From the NCBI GenBank assembly GCA_900079695.1, contig LT599022.1, positions 2,193,245 to 2,257,244 on the forward strand: DNA of 64,000 nucleotides, written 5' to 3'. Position numbers and translations under genes: made by a program. The stretch comes from an uncultured Alphaproteobacteria bacterium (GTDB lineage: Bacteria > Pseudomonadota > Alphaproteobacteria > Rhodospirillales > Rhodospirillaceae). Of the stretch, positions 1-6,816 are shown one piece after another (position 1 is the first letter of the stretch; every line of letters begins with the position of its first letter). The notes under the pieces are model-generated. The model was not told where the DNA came from and did no database searches. It saw only the letters and a list, made by a program, of their open reading frames with translations.

Positions 1-1
1 G

Positions 2-757
2 ATGGAGCGCCGGTACGGTTCGACCGTCTCGGAGGACGCTCAGAAGTACATCGACAACGCCCGCGCGATCGCCGACGCGAACGCACAGCTTCAGCAGCAG
101 CAGGCGATTATCGGCGAGATCGGCGCGTTCGGCGATCAGGTGTTCAGCCGTATCGGCTCGACCATGACCGAGATGGCGATGAACGGCACCTCGGCACTGG
201 AAGCCCTCCGCAACATCGGCGGCGCGGTGGCCTCGGAGCTTTACCAGGAATTCGCCAAGCTCGCCTTCATCAACCCGATCAAGAACGCGCTCGGCATCAG
301 CGGCGCAGCAGCTCTGCCCACGCTTGGAACCGTCGCCTCCCACCTGTTCGGTTTCGCGGACGGCGGGCGCATCACCGGCCCCGGAGGCCCGCGTTCGGAC
401 TCGATCCTGGCGACTGTCTCCAACGGGGAATACGTGGTGAACGCGGACGCGACCTCCCGCTATCTGCCGCTCTTGGAGGCGATCAACGAGAACCGCATCC
501 GCGCCTTCGCGGACGGCGGCATGGTGTCCACCGTGGCCGCGCCGAAGATCGCCAGCGTGGCCCCTGGGGGCGGCTCGACGTTCAACTCGACCGTCAACGT
601 GTCCGTGAATTCCTCCGGCGGCTCGGCCGCTCAGAACAGTGCCCTCGCCGATCAGGTTGGCGCGGCGGTGAAGCGCGAGCTTCAGGGGTTCGTCATCGAA
701 ACCATGCGCGACCAGCAGCGCCCCGGCGGGACGCTCTACGGCCGCCTGACTGCGTGA
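2..757 (+). CDS. Phage tail tape-measure protein, C-terminal part
   Basis: This is the C-terminal ~250 residues of a lambda-type tail tape-measure protein, which sets tail length and is used in DNA ejection. The evidence is a Gln/Ala-rich helical start, then glycine-rich segments with FADGGRITGPG and NGEYVVNADATSRYLPLLEAIN, a signature of the C-terminal end of these proteins, followed by a low-complexity Ser/Gly/Asn stretch and a conserved final helix. Full-length family members usually have 600-1500 residues, and the reading frame is open up to the left window edge, so the Met at position 2 is probably internal and the gene continues outside. The next gene is a tail-assembly fragment, as expected in a tail module. 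Confidence 0.85.
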   Translation: MERRYGSTVSEDAQKYIDNARAIADANAQLQQQQAIIGEIGAFGDQVFSRIGSTMTEMAMNGTSALEALRNIGGAVASELYQEFAKLAFINPIKNALGISGAAALPTLGTVASHLFGFADGGRITGPGGPRSDSILATVSNGEYVVNADATSRYLPLLEAINENRIRAFADGGMVSTVAAPKIASVAPGGGSTFNSTVNVSVNSSGGSAAQNSALADQVGAAVKRELQGFVIETMRDQQRPGGTLYGRLTA

Positions 758-768
758 GGATTACACCA

Positions 769-1017
769 ATGCGATTGGTTCTTCATGGAGCGCTCGCCCA
801 ATATGGCGGGCCGTACACGCTTGCCGTACAGACTCCGCGCCAAGCCGTGCGGCTGATCGGCGCTCAGATTCCGGGGTTCCTCGCCGGATCCACCGTCCTG
901 TCTTCCGGCCTCGTCCTTGGCGATGAGGTGTCCGGGGCTATTGCCAACCTCGCCGTGACCCAAGCCCTAAAGGGCGTTACCGACGCCGATGCGCAGGAGT
1001 ATTCCGATGAAGATTGA
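769..1017 (+). CDS. Truncated phage tail-assembly protein (lambda gpI-like)
   Basis: The first ~35 residues (LHGALAQYGGPYTLAVQTP, then AVRLIGAQIPGF) match the N-terminus of lambda gpI-type tail assembly proteins, which have a beta-grasp fold and normally ~200 residues. Here the frame ends after 82 residues and the second half does not look like gpI. I therefore read it as a deletion product, perhaps joined to unrelated phage sequence. The ATG at 769 has a GAGG nine bases upstream; a GTG at 754 overlapping the tape-measure stop is the alternative. In lambda, genes M, L and K lie between H and I; they are missing here, as is gene J downstream. The gene is probably not functional. Confidence 0.55.
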   Translation: MRLVLHGALAQYGGPYTLAVQTPRQAVRLIGAQIPGFLAGSTVLSSGLVLGDEVSGAIANLAVTQALKGVTDADAQEYSDED

Positions 1018-1151
1018 GGCGCGATCAGCAGCGAGCCGCCGCGACGCTCGCTTGGCTGATGAAGCCAGGAAGCGGGACGCGGCACTGACCATTCGGCGGG
1101 AAAGGCCCGCCCTACAGCCCCCAGGAGGGGCATTTTTCACAGGAGAAGACT

Positions 1152-1409
1152 ATGGAACAGATCCTCAACATGGTTCTGATCGAGGCCCTATATCGGCACG
1201 TCAACGCGATGGACGGCTATTCCAACGAGGTGGTGGAGCCGCTGCGCGCCATCCTCGCGATGCTGCCGGGATTGGACCTCTCGCCCGAAGCCCGCGACAC
1301 CGTGGCACGTGGCCTCACGCGCATCATCGAAGCCGTGGAGATGCGCCCCGACACGCCCCGCAAGCCGGTCCTGACTGTGGTGACGGCGGGCGGGATCACC
1401 GCAGCCTGA
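1152..1409 (+). CDS. Small hypothetical protein in prophage remnant
   Basis: An 85-residue protein of unknown function. It has a convincing ribosome binding site (AGGAG, 7 bases before the ATG) and a natural composition: an amphipathic helical N-terminus, acidic patches, and a proline break before a hydrophobic tail (VLTVVTAGG). No membrane segment, signal peptide or known motif is seen. It is followed by a strong GC hairpin at 1438-1457, consistent with the end of a transcription unit. Its position after the tail genes suggests a leftover phage accessory gene. Whether it is expressed is unknown. Confidence 0.55.
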   Translation: MEQILNMVLIEALYRHVNAMDGYSNEVVEPLRAILAMLPGLDLSPEARDTVARGLTRIIEAVEMRPDTPRKPVLTVVTAGGITAA

Positions 1410-1437
1410 ACCGAACGACAGGCGCGAGAAACAGCAC

Positions 1438-1457
1438 GGGCGGCCTTCGGGCCGCCC
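1438..1457. terminator. Hairpin between convergent genes
   Basis: Perfect 8-bp stem GGGCGGCC / GGCCGCCC closed by a TTCG tetraloop, between the convergent small genes ending at 1409 and 1467. There is no long T-run on either side, only CTTCGTCG. UUCG loops are typical of stable bacterial terminators, so it may serve both directions. Confidence 0.6.
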
Positions 1458-1466
1458 CTTCGTCGT

Positions 1467-1679
1467 CTAGCACTCTACGATTTTACCCGCCGCCACCATT
1501 TCCGCGAAGGTATCGGCATCGACCCGCGCCGTAGCGCCGGTTGACTGGCTATAGAGCCGGTAGGCTACCACCTCTTGCCCCTCGCCATATCCGGACAAGC
1601 GCGGTTCACAGTCGTATATCCCGGCATCTAAGAGCGCATCGGCCTTTATCGGCTCCACGAGCCGCACCGTTCTAGACAT
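1467..1679 (-). CDS. Small hypothetical protein in prophage remnant
   Basis: A 70-residue protein of unknown function starting MSRTVRLVEP. The start at 1679 is chosen because GGGAGGT lies a few bases upstream; a Met four codons earlier would overlap that site. The sequence reads like a compact alpha/beta domain (YDCEPRLSGYGEGQEVVAYRLY), ending GKIVEC. No catalytic motif is visible. It is convergent with the small gene at 1152-1409, with a hairpin between them. It is probably a phage or island gene of the size often found near immunity functions, but nothing in the sequence assigns a role. Confidence 0.5.
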   Translation of the reverse strand: MSRTVRLVEPIKADALLDAGIYDCEPRLSGYGEGQEVVAYRLYSQSTGATARVDADTFAEMVAAGKIVEC

Positions 1680-1761
1680 CGCACCTCCCATCGCTTGAAA
1701 TGTAGCTCATGGGCATAATACGCCATTTAGGCGTATTTGCGCCTTCTTCTCGGAGATGAAC

Positions 1762-2031
1762 ATGCAGGAACACGCCTTCCTCGCCTTGATCCTTGCCGCC
1801 TACTTCCTCCCGGCTCTCATCGGCTATGCACGGCATCACCTGAACGCGCACGCGATTGCCGTGCTGAACATCACACTCGGCTGGACGGCGCTTGGATGGA
1901 TCGCAGCCTTGGTGTGGGCGATGACGAACGCGAAGAAACGCAAGCGCGGCGAACTCTGCTCGCGCTGCGGCGGGAGAGTCGAATCCTTCGCCGAGGTGTG
2001 CCCGCACTGCGGAGCAACATTTACTGAATAG
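1762..2031 (+). CDS. Superinfection-immunity-like membrane protein with C-terminal zinc ribbon
   Basis: An 89-residue protein in two parts. Residues 1-55 hold two membrane helices with the core AVLNITLGWTALGWIAALVWA, characteristic of the superinfection immunity (T4 Imm-like) family; relatives carry the same LNxxLGWTxxGWxxALxWA pattern. Residues 60-89 form a treble-clef or zinc-ribbon motif, CSRCGGR then CPHCGAT, which most short family members lack. In T4, Imm blocks DNA entry of a superinfecting phage at the inner membrane; a similar role here is inference from family and prophage context. CGGAG lies seven bases before the ATG at 1762; an ATG at 1756 touches it and is less likely. Confidence 0.7.
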   Translation: MQEHAFLALILAAYFLPALIGYARHHLNAHAIAVLNITLGWTALGWIAALVWAMTNAKKRKRGELCSRCGGRVESFAEVCPHCGATFTE

Positions 2032-2036
2032 GCTCA

Positions 2037-2132
2037 ATTGCCGAGATTCCCGGCAATATGGGAAACGCCCACAATGCCGGATTTCCCGGCAATGTCGGAT
2101 TTTCCGATATTGTGGGATTTTCCCACAATATC
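2037..2132. repeat. Array of short hairpins with a shared GATTT(T/C)CC loop, copy 1
   Basis: Five consecutive inverted repeats are packed into 96 bp. They are ATTGCCG/CGGCAAT (2037-2057), TGGG/CCCA (2059-2071), GCCGG/CCGGC (2076-2090), TCGG/CCGA (2095-2107), and an 11-bp perfect stem GATATTGTGGG/CCCACAATATC (2106-2132). Three of the loops read ATTTC or ATTTT. A related hairpin GAGGTGGG/CCCACCTC follows at 2217-2237. The same order recurs at 4793-4850. It is non-coding and in an intergenic region. Its function is unknown; it could be a multi-site operator, a structured RNA leader or a small mobile repeat. Confidence 0.75.
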
Positions 2133-2216
2133 CTGAGCACGGCGGAGGTAGTCCCCATAGCGGGGAGTACCTAGAGACCTGTTTTTATGAGATTGTTACA
2201 GCGAGGCACGGGGTTG

Positions 2217-2237
2217 GAGGTGGGAGATTCCCACCTC
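2217..2237. repeat. Isolated hairpin related to the hairpin array
   Basis: Perfect 8-bp stem GAGGTGGG / CCCACCTC with loop AGATT. It lies 32 bp beyond the stop of the minus-strand exonuclease gene, so it could also act as that gene's terminator, although no T-run follows. Confidence 0.5.
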
Positions 2238-2268
2238 GAAACCTGACTGCCGGGCAGGCTTCATAACG

Positions 2269-3126
2269 TCATTCAACGTCGGCAAGCGCCCTGAAATCTC
2301 GCTCACAGATCAAGCGAATGTTGGCTGCACCACTCATGACCAAGCTTTCCGCCTTTCGGTGCTTCGCGGTTTTGAGGCAGGCATCTCGCTCCACCACATC
2401 GCCATCACCAACGACCAAAAGCGTCGTCAACTTTGTGACTCCCTGCGCAACTTCCGCACCCAGAGCGCGCGCATTAGATGCCGCTTCCCGTCTTGGCATC
2501 GATAGACTCCCCGTGAAGACGATCACCTCTCCTGAGAGCGGCCCGTCCTTCTCGGGTGGACCTGCGTAGAACCGCTTATCGTTCATACGCACCATTGATC
2601 GGGGGACAGCTTCGTCAACCGTCCAACCGGCGGCATCAAGGGCTTTTATCAGAACTCCCGCCGCTGCAACGGCGTCCGCCTCCGCGCGATGATGCTGGTC
2701 TAGCACCACCTCTAGAACTGAGCAGGCGTTGGCCAAATTGTATCCGCGTGCTGCGAACACATCCGGCCAAACCCTACGGATTACGCGAGCGACATCTAGC
2801 CACGGATTAGGCGGCTGCGGTAGTTCCCAGCGGGTTGCTGCCTGATAGATTGCCGTTCGATCAAAGGCACCGTGGGACGCGATCACGCTTTCCCCAATCG
2901 CAGAAACGAACTGCGGCCAGAACTCTCTGAACGTCGGCGCGCCCCTAACATCCTCGGGGCGAATCCCATGAATGGAAACGTTCATGCAGTCGAAGTGGCA
3001 CTGTGGGTTCAACAGCGTAGCCCCAGCCCCAACGATAGCACCATCGCTTACAAGCGCCCACCCAAGCTCGCAAATGCTGGACTGATCGGCGTTTGCGGTT
3101 TCTACATCGATCACGACATAGCCCAT
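2269..3126 (-). CDS. DEDDh-type 3'-5' exonuclease with C-terminal BRCT domain
   Basis: A 285-residue two-domain protein. Residues 1-165 are a DnaQ-like exonuclease: Exo I is VVIDVET (Asp and Glu ligands), Exo II is SHGAFDRTAI, and Exo III is HHRAEADAVAA, with the catalytic His and Asp of the DEDDh class. Residues ~200-285 form a BRCT domain (LSGEVIVFTG, LGAEVAQGVT, TTLLVVGD). Such proteins degrade or proofread DNA, with the BRCT domain giving protein or DNA-end contacts; the biological role of this one is unknown. The start at 3126 is chosen because the exonuclease fold begins at MGYVVIDVET and a GGGGGG site lies just upstream. It sits in the prophage remnant, flanked by hairpin arrays, and looks like a cargo gene. 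Confidence 0.8.
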   Translation of the reverse strand: MGYVVIDVETANADQSSICELGWALVSDGAIVGAGATLLNPQCHFDCMNVSIHGIRPEDVRGAPTFREFWPQFVSAIGESVIASHGAFDRTAIYQAATRWELPQPPNPWLDVARVIRRVWPDVFAARGYNLANACSVLEVVLDQHHRAEADAVAAAGVLIKALDAAGWTVDEAVPRSMVRMNDKRFYAGPPEKDGPLSGEVIVFTGSLSMPRREAASNARALGAEVAQGVTKLTTLLVVGDGDVVERDACLKTAKHRKAESLVMSGAANIRLICERDFRALADVE

Positions 3127-3339
3127 GACATCCCCCCAGAGCTTTCCCACAAGGATAGCGCAGATGGCGAGGATCGCGACAGAACAACCGCAGGAATTGC
3201 GGGACAGGGAGCGTCCACTCGGATGTGAACAATTGGGGTATTTTCGGGGGTACTCCGCCTCCTCGCATAAAGGCTTACTACGATTTATCATTTCACTAGG
3301 CGTATTTTTAAGATCCCCCAGCGGCACCAAAATTCGATT

Positions 3340-3648
3340 TTGCTACCTTCGCCGAAGCTCGCCAGGGACCGCACCAACACCGCGCAATCCTGTCGTTTTT
3401 CACATACAGGGTTCGAGACTGGCTCTGGCATTACGCGCGAGATCGAGAGCGGCTTCAACGCCCCGATCTCTGCCGAAATCGATAGCACCGCCACGCCCAC
3501 CAAGCCCAAAGACATGCGGGCGCTCATGGCTCAACAGATTGAGGACATGAAGCGCCACCATCCGAACGAAGCGACCGGCTGTAACATGTTCTGCACCTGG
3601 ATGCGGAAGGGAGAAATCCACACGCAGGACGAAGGGGCAATCCCGTAA
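3340..3648 (+). CDS. Doubtful small hypothetical gene
   Basis: A frame of about 102 codons with a weak TTG start and no clear ribosome binding site. Its last 45 residues (MRALMAQQIEDMKRHHP, then CNMFCTWMRKGEI) look more protein-like than the rest, so a shorter gene from the ATG at 3511 is possible. Another frame overlaps on the opposite strand. No family is recognised. It could equally be decayed phage sequence. Confidence 0.3.
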   Translation: MLPSPKLARDRTNTAQSCRFSHTGFETGSGITREIESGFNAPISAEIDSTATPTKPKDMRALMAQQIEDMKRHHPNEATGCNMFCTWMRKGEIHTQDEGAIP

Positions 3649-3738
3649 GCAACGCTCACTTGCAGCCCCCCCCATGACCTAGAGCAGAATTTCACGGCGG
3701 GCGCTCGTCCGCTTCAGGCGCTCAGGGGGAAGATAATA

Positions 3739-4065
3739 ATGAAAAGACTGATTGCAGTGGGCATGTGTCTGCTGGCTGCCGCGTGCGCGACGCAGCGGTT
3801 CGGGAGGGCTACGCCCCTTTCGGAGACGGAAAAGCAGGAGTTCACCTGCAAAGATATCAAGCTCGATATCGCTCGGACCCAAGAATTCCTGATGAACGTG
3901 AAGATGTCCCGCCACGATACCAACGGCGCGCACGTTCTCGGTTTCCTGGGAGACTTCGGGATTGGGAATGTCATGGAAGGTGACGCGGCCGAGCTATCCG
4001 GCGAAACCCGGCTAAAGCAGTTGCAAGACCTCAAGGCGCAGAAGCAGTGCGAGTCCGAGGCGTAA
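3739..4065 (+). CDS. Small prophage-type lipoprotein
   Basis: A 108-residue exported lipoprotein. Residues 1-16 are a type II signal peptide (MKRLIAVGMCLLAAAC) with the lipobox LAAAC, so the mature protein should begin with lipidated Cys16 in the periplasm. The mature part contains CKDIKLDIARTQEFL, then a glycine-rich hydrophobic segment GAHVLGFLGDFGIGNVME, and a C-terminal charged helix (ETRLKQLQDLKAQKQC). Similar short lipoproteins recur in proteobacterial genomes and prophages, but no biochemical role is known to me. GGGGGAAG lies upstream of the ATG. In this position it may be a lysogenic-conversion gene, which is inference. Confidence 0.75.
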   Translation: MKRLIAVGMCLLAAACATQRFGRATPLSETEKQEFTCKDIKLDIARTQEFLMNVKMSRHDTNGAHVLGFLGDFGIGNVMEGDAAELSGETRLKQLQDLKAQKQCESEA

Positions 4066-4157
4066 GCCTCGGCAGCCGCGCGACGAACAACTCGACCATC
4101 AATCGGCTTCGGCCCGCCCTTTTATTGTGCCTAATAGGATACTACCCTCGACGGCGA

Positions 4158-4433
4158 CTATTTCAGCCCAGCGACCTTTCGAAGATTGGCGTTGATGCGG
4201 CTCTGCCAACCCGGACCGCCCGCGCGGAAATGTTCCAGCACGTCGGCATCGAGGCGCAGCGTTACCTGCCGCTTCGGATCTTCGGACTTTGGACGCCCGC
4301 GCAGCTTGCGGGCAAGTTCGGGGAACGCATCGGCAAACGGCTTGGCGTTCTTGAAGTCAGCCTCGGTCCATTCCGGGTTATCCGACACGACCGCCATATC
4401 GGCGTCGGTGTAGTCCTTACGGGTGATGGGCAT
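4158..4433 (-). CDS. brnA: BrnA-type antitoxin
   Basis: A 91-residue antitoxin of the BrnT/BrnA type II system. The C-terminal half has the ribbon-helix-helix pattern of BrnA (RQVTLRLDADVLEHFRAGG, then GWQSRINANLRK), which binds operator DNA; the N-terminal part normally wraps the toxin. The start at 4433 (MPITRKDYTD) is preceded by AGGAG. It lies downstream of and overlaps the toxin gene by 17 bp, the usual toxin-first order of this family. It should neutralise BrnT and repress the pair's own promoter. Confidence 0.88.
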   Translation of the reverse strand: MPITRKDYTDADMAVVSDNPEWTEADFKNAKPFADAFPELARKLRGRPKSEDPKRQVTLRLDADVLEHFRAGGPGWQSRINANLRKVAGLK

Positions 4434-4680
4434 CGAACAGGCTCCTTTCCTTCTTGCTCGCGGGCCGCATGCTGATGATGGCAAGCCCCTCGGTTCCGAG
4501 CACGGCGAACACCACAGCTATGGCACCGTCCTCGAATCGTCCGATGGCCTTGAACCGCCCTTGGTTCGCGGGCACCACGAGCGCGTTCAGGAAGAACACC
4601 CCGTCCTCCAGATCGGCGAAATCCATCCCGTGCTTGTCGAGGTTGGCGAGCCGCTTCGGAGGATCGTAGGTGATGTTCAT
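4417..4680 (-). CDS. brnT: BrnT-type ribonuclease toxin
   Basis: An 87-residue toxin. The family pattern is clear: ITYDPPKRLANLDKHGMDF at the N-terminus (the conserved DxxKxxxNxxKHGxxF motif), a central strand region (GRFEDGAIAVVFAVLG) and the C-terminal IISMRPASKKER. BrnT has a RelE-like fold and cleaves RNA, slowing growth when free of antitoxin. The start at 4680 puts the conserved Asp at residue 5. It is encoded upstream of and overlapping brnA. The pair probably stabilises this prophage island; its promoter should lie in 4681-4792. Confidence 0.88.
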   Translation of the reverse strand: MNITYDPPKRLANLDKHGMDFADLEDGVFFLNALVVPANQGRFKAIGRFEDGAIAVVFAVLGTEGLAIISMRPASKKERSLFDAHHP

Positions 4681-4792
4681 GTCCGTTAATGTAGATACGA
4701 TAAATCGGCGGGTCAAGATTTTCTGTAACTACAATTAATGAGGCGGAGCCCGTCCACCCGCCAATGTAGACGACACGGGCCGGATAGGCTTG

Positions 4793-4850
4793 ATTGCCGG
4801 ATTTCCCGGCAATCTCGGATTTCCCGATAATGTGGGATTTTCCCACGATA
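4793..4850. repeat. Array of short hairpins, copy 2
   Basis: This is a shorter copy of the array at 2037-2132. It has ATTGCCGG/CCGGCAAT (4793-4813, loop ATTTC), TCGG/CCGA (4815-4827, loop ATTTC) and GTGGG/CCCAC (4832-4846, loop ATTTT). Order and loops match copy 1, and both copies are followed at a distance by the shared string CATTCAACGTC (2270 and 4915). The two copies bracket about 2.7 kb of cargo genes. Confidence 0.75.
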
Positions 4851-4951
4851 ACCTGCCAGGGAGTAGGTTTAGGAGAAACAAGGCACTTCCGCGGGGCGGC
4901 TAGTAAATTTCTGCATTCAACGTCATCATTGGGCGGAACGGGGAGGAAAAG

Positions 4952-5569
4952 ATGAGCCTAATCGTCACCGGCCTCAGAAATGGAAAATCTCTAGAAATTT
5001 CTGCCGTGTTTCTTTGCCCTCGCGATGAAGTGCTTGAGGCCATGCGCCTTCAGTCGGCGGCTGCAGGAAAAATGGGTGGGATTTCATCTGGATTGGGGCT
5101 CTGGGGTTCGCCGGGGTGGGTGGTCGGCGGCATGCTCGCCGTTGGAGCATTGGAAGCGCTAGCGTCTAAATCTGCGTATAAGGAAGGGGTTGAAATTGCT
5201 CAACAAGCCGCGCACCGAATGCGAACCGCTCGCGAAAACGGAAAGTTCATTCCGGTCGCAAACATCTCCGGTTTAGAGTCGCCGCAACCGACCGATTGGG
5301 TTGGAAGGCCGGAAGGCCGTGTCGTTGTGCGGGTAAACGGGGTGCCCCTTGCGCAGGTGGATGCACTCTGCGCCGCCAACGGAATCGATCCGGCCACCGT
5401 GTACGTCCACAGAGGGTTGATCGGCACCAAGTTTTTAATGGACGAGATCCGAGTCGCAGACACCAGAAATTTCATCCATACCGGAACCGAATTCCTCACA
5501 GTCCTGTCAGATGGAGAGGTCATACAAGTCCGATGGACTGACGTGACGACATACACATGCCACCCGTAG
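4952..5569 (+). CDS. Hypothetical protein with a central hydrophobic glycine-rich segment
   Basis: A 205-residue protein that I do not recognise. A strong ribosome binding site (GGGGAGGAAAAG) precedes the ATG. Residues 40-70 are glycine-rich and hydrophobic (GLGLWGSPGWVVGGMLAVGALEALA), compatible with membrane association. They are followed by a short amphipathic helix and, after residue ~110, a beta-rich domain (GRVVVRVNGVPLAQVDALC, then a final EVIQVRWTDVTTY). There is no signal peptide at the extreme N-terminus. The gene is the last of the prophage or island segment, and its composition is less GC-rich than the host genes to the right. Confidence 0.65.
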   Translation: MSLIVTGLRNGKSLEISAVFLCPRDEVLEAMRLQSAAAGKMGGISSGLGLWGSPGWVVGGMLAVGALEALASKSAYKEGVEIAQQAAHRMRTARENGKFIPVANISGLESPQPTDWVGRPEGRVVVRVNGVPLAQVDALCAANGIDPATVYVHRGLIGTKFLMDEIRVADTRNFIHTGTEFLTVLSDGEVIQVRWTDVTTYTCHP

Positions 5570-5920
5570 CACCTCCTAGATTTGGAGGGCACTCATTCAA
5601 ATCCGATCACACTTATACTTTATAAATCAATCCTCTAATAGTAATTAGAGCATTCCCCAGCTGTACCACGCCGCCGCCGAATGCCGCGCGGACGGCGGTT
5701 TTTCCGTTCCGCCAGTTCCGCCCCTGCCGAACGCCGGGATTTCCGGCGTGGCGCCTTCGTCCGCCGGAGGCGCGCGCGTCCGCGAGCGTTGCCGCTTGGA
5801 ACCCCCACGACGAAAATTTTGTAAAAAAATTTTTGCGTATGCCCAAAAATTAGATACAACTAAGTCGATTTGGAAATTTTTTTACAAATCGCCTGATTTT
5901 TGCGCAGGAGCCCGCCGCCG
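5570..5920. other. Non-coding junction between prophage remnant and peptide operon
   Basis: No convincing gene in this 350-bp stretch. Its left part is AT-rich. It contains a hairpin ACGCCGG/CCGGCGT with loop GATTT (5731-5749), which shares loop and stem style with the two hairpin arrays. On its right side are the two arms of a long-range inverted repeat (5818-5888) in front of the RpiR gene. I see no tRNA or attachment site that would explain prophage integration here. Confidence 0.6.
5818..5888. promoter_or_regulatory. 15-bp perfect inverted repeat, likely RpiR operator pair
   Basis: TTTGTAAAAAAATTT (5818-5832) and its exact reverse complement AAATTTTTTTACAAA (5874-5888) are separated by 41 bp of AT-rich DNA, immediately before the rpiR-type gene. 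Each arm alone is also roughly palindromic. A dimeric or tetrameric regulator binding both arms and looping the promoter is the simplest reading; autoregulation by the adjacent RpiR protein is inference. Confidence 0.6.
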
Positions 5921-6790
5921 GTGTCGCCGGAACCCCATCCCCCCCTGATGAAGCGCATCGCCGCGCAGCGCGACGCCCTTTCGCGGTCTCACCGCGCGGT
6001 GGCGGACTACGTGCTCGCCAACCCGTTTCAGGCGGCGACCCTCGGAATCGAGGACCTCGCCGCCGTATCCGGAGTCTCGGTGGCGACCATCAACCGCTTC
6101 GCCCGCGAGTTCGGCTTCTCCGGGTTCGTCGCCTTCCGCGCCGAGTGCCTGCAGATCTACGCGCGGACGCTGGAACCGGTGGAGAAGGTGCGGCGCCTCG
6201 AAGGCGGCGAGGCACGGGCGCTGCCGCTGATGCAGGCTTCGCTCGCCGCCGCGCGCGACGATATCGACCGCGCCCTCGCCGGTCTCGACGCCGAGGTCTG
6301 CACGCGCATCGTCGAGATGCTGCTCGCCGCGCGACGGGTGTTCGTGATCGGCCTCGGGGTGTCGAGCACGCTCGCCCGCCTCACCCAGCAACTGTTCGAG
6401 CAGAGCCTGCCGGTGATCGAACTGCTCGACGGCACCGGCGGCACCGAGCGGATCGTCCGCCGCCTCGCCCAGATCGGCGACGGTGACCTCGTCCTCGGGA
6501 TTTCTTTGCAGCGCTACTCGCAGTTCACCGTCGAGGTGCTGCGCCGCGCCCGGGAAGCCGGGGCGCGCATCGCCTGCATCACCGACTTCGCGGATTCGCC
6601 GCTGGTGCCGCTGGCCGAAGCGGCACTGCTCTCGCCCTCCGACCACCCGGTGCTGCACGGCTCGCTGGCGAGCGTCGCGGCGACGATCGAGGCGGTCTCG
6701 ACGGTGCTGGTGCGCCGCTGCGCCACCGAAAGCAGCGTGCGCAAGCTCACCGAAGACCTGCTCCCCTACCTCTACACCAGCGCCGATTGA
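5921..6790 (+). CDS. RpiR/MurR-family transcriptional regulator
   Basis: A 289-residue regulator with an N-terminal helix-turn-helix ([16 protein letters not shown], then [18 protein letters not shown]) and a C-terminal SIS domain (about residues 125-255, [17 protein letters not shown]), which in this family binds phosphosugar-like ligands. The GTG at 5921 is preferred because AGGAG sits ten bases upstream; an ATG at 5948 is the alternative. It directly precedes, and is in the same direction as, the peptide importer genes. It therefore probably controls that operon, perhaps sensing a cell-wall-derived or amino-sugar ligand. The long inverted repeat at 5818-5888 is its likely operator. Confidence 0.88.
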   Translation: MSPEPHPPLMKRIAAQRDALSRSHRAVADYVLANPFQAATLGIEDLAAVSGVSVATINRFAREFGFSGFVAFRAECLQIYARTLEPVEKVRRLEGGEARALPLMQASLAAARDDIDRALAGLDAEVCTRIVEMLLAARRVFVIGLGVSSTLARLTQQLFEQSLPVIELLDGTGGTERIVRRLAQIGDGDLVLGISLQRYSQFTVEVLRRAREAGARIACITDFADSPLVPLAEAALLSPSDHPVLHGSLASVAATIEAVSTVLVRRCATESSVRKLTEDLLPYLYTSAD

Positions 6791-6816
6791 GCGCCGCTTT
6801 ACCGAAGATGGAACCG

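Noticed and set aside
989..1534. 181-codon frame overlapping the small gene at 1152
   Set aside because: Composition dominated by Arg/Pro/His typical of a shadow frame; the gene at 1152 has a good ribosome site and normal composition.
3288..3527. Minus-strand small gene opposite the doubtful gene at 3340
   Set aside because: No ribosome binding site or recognisable sequence, and it overlaps another equally weak frame.
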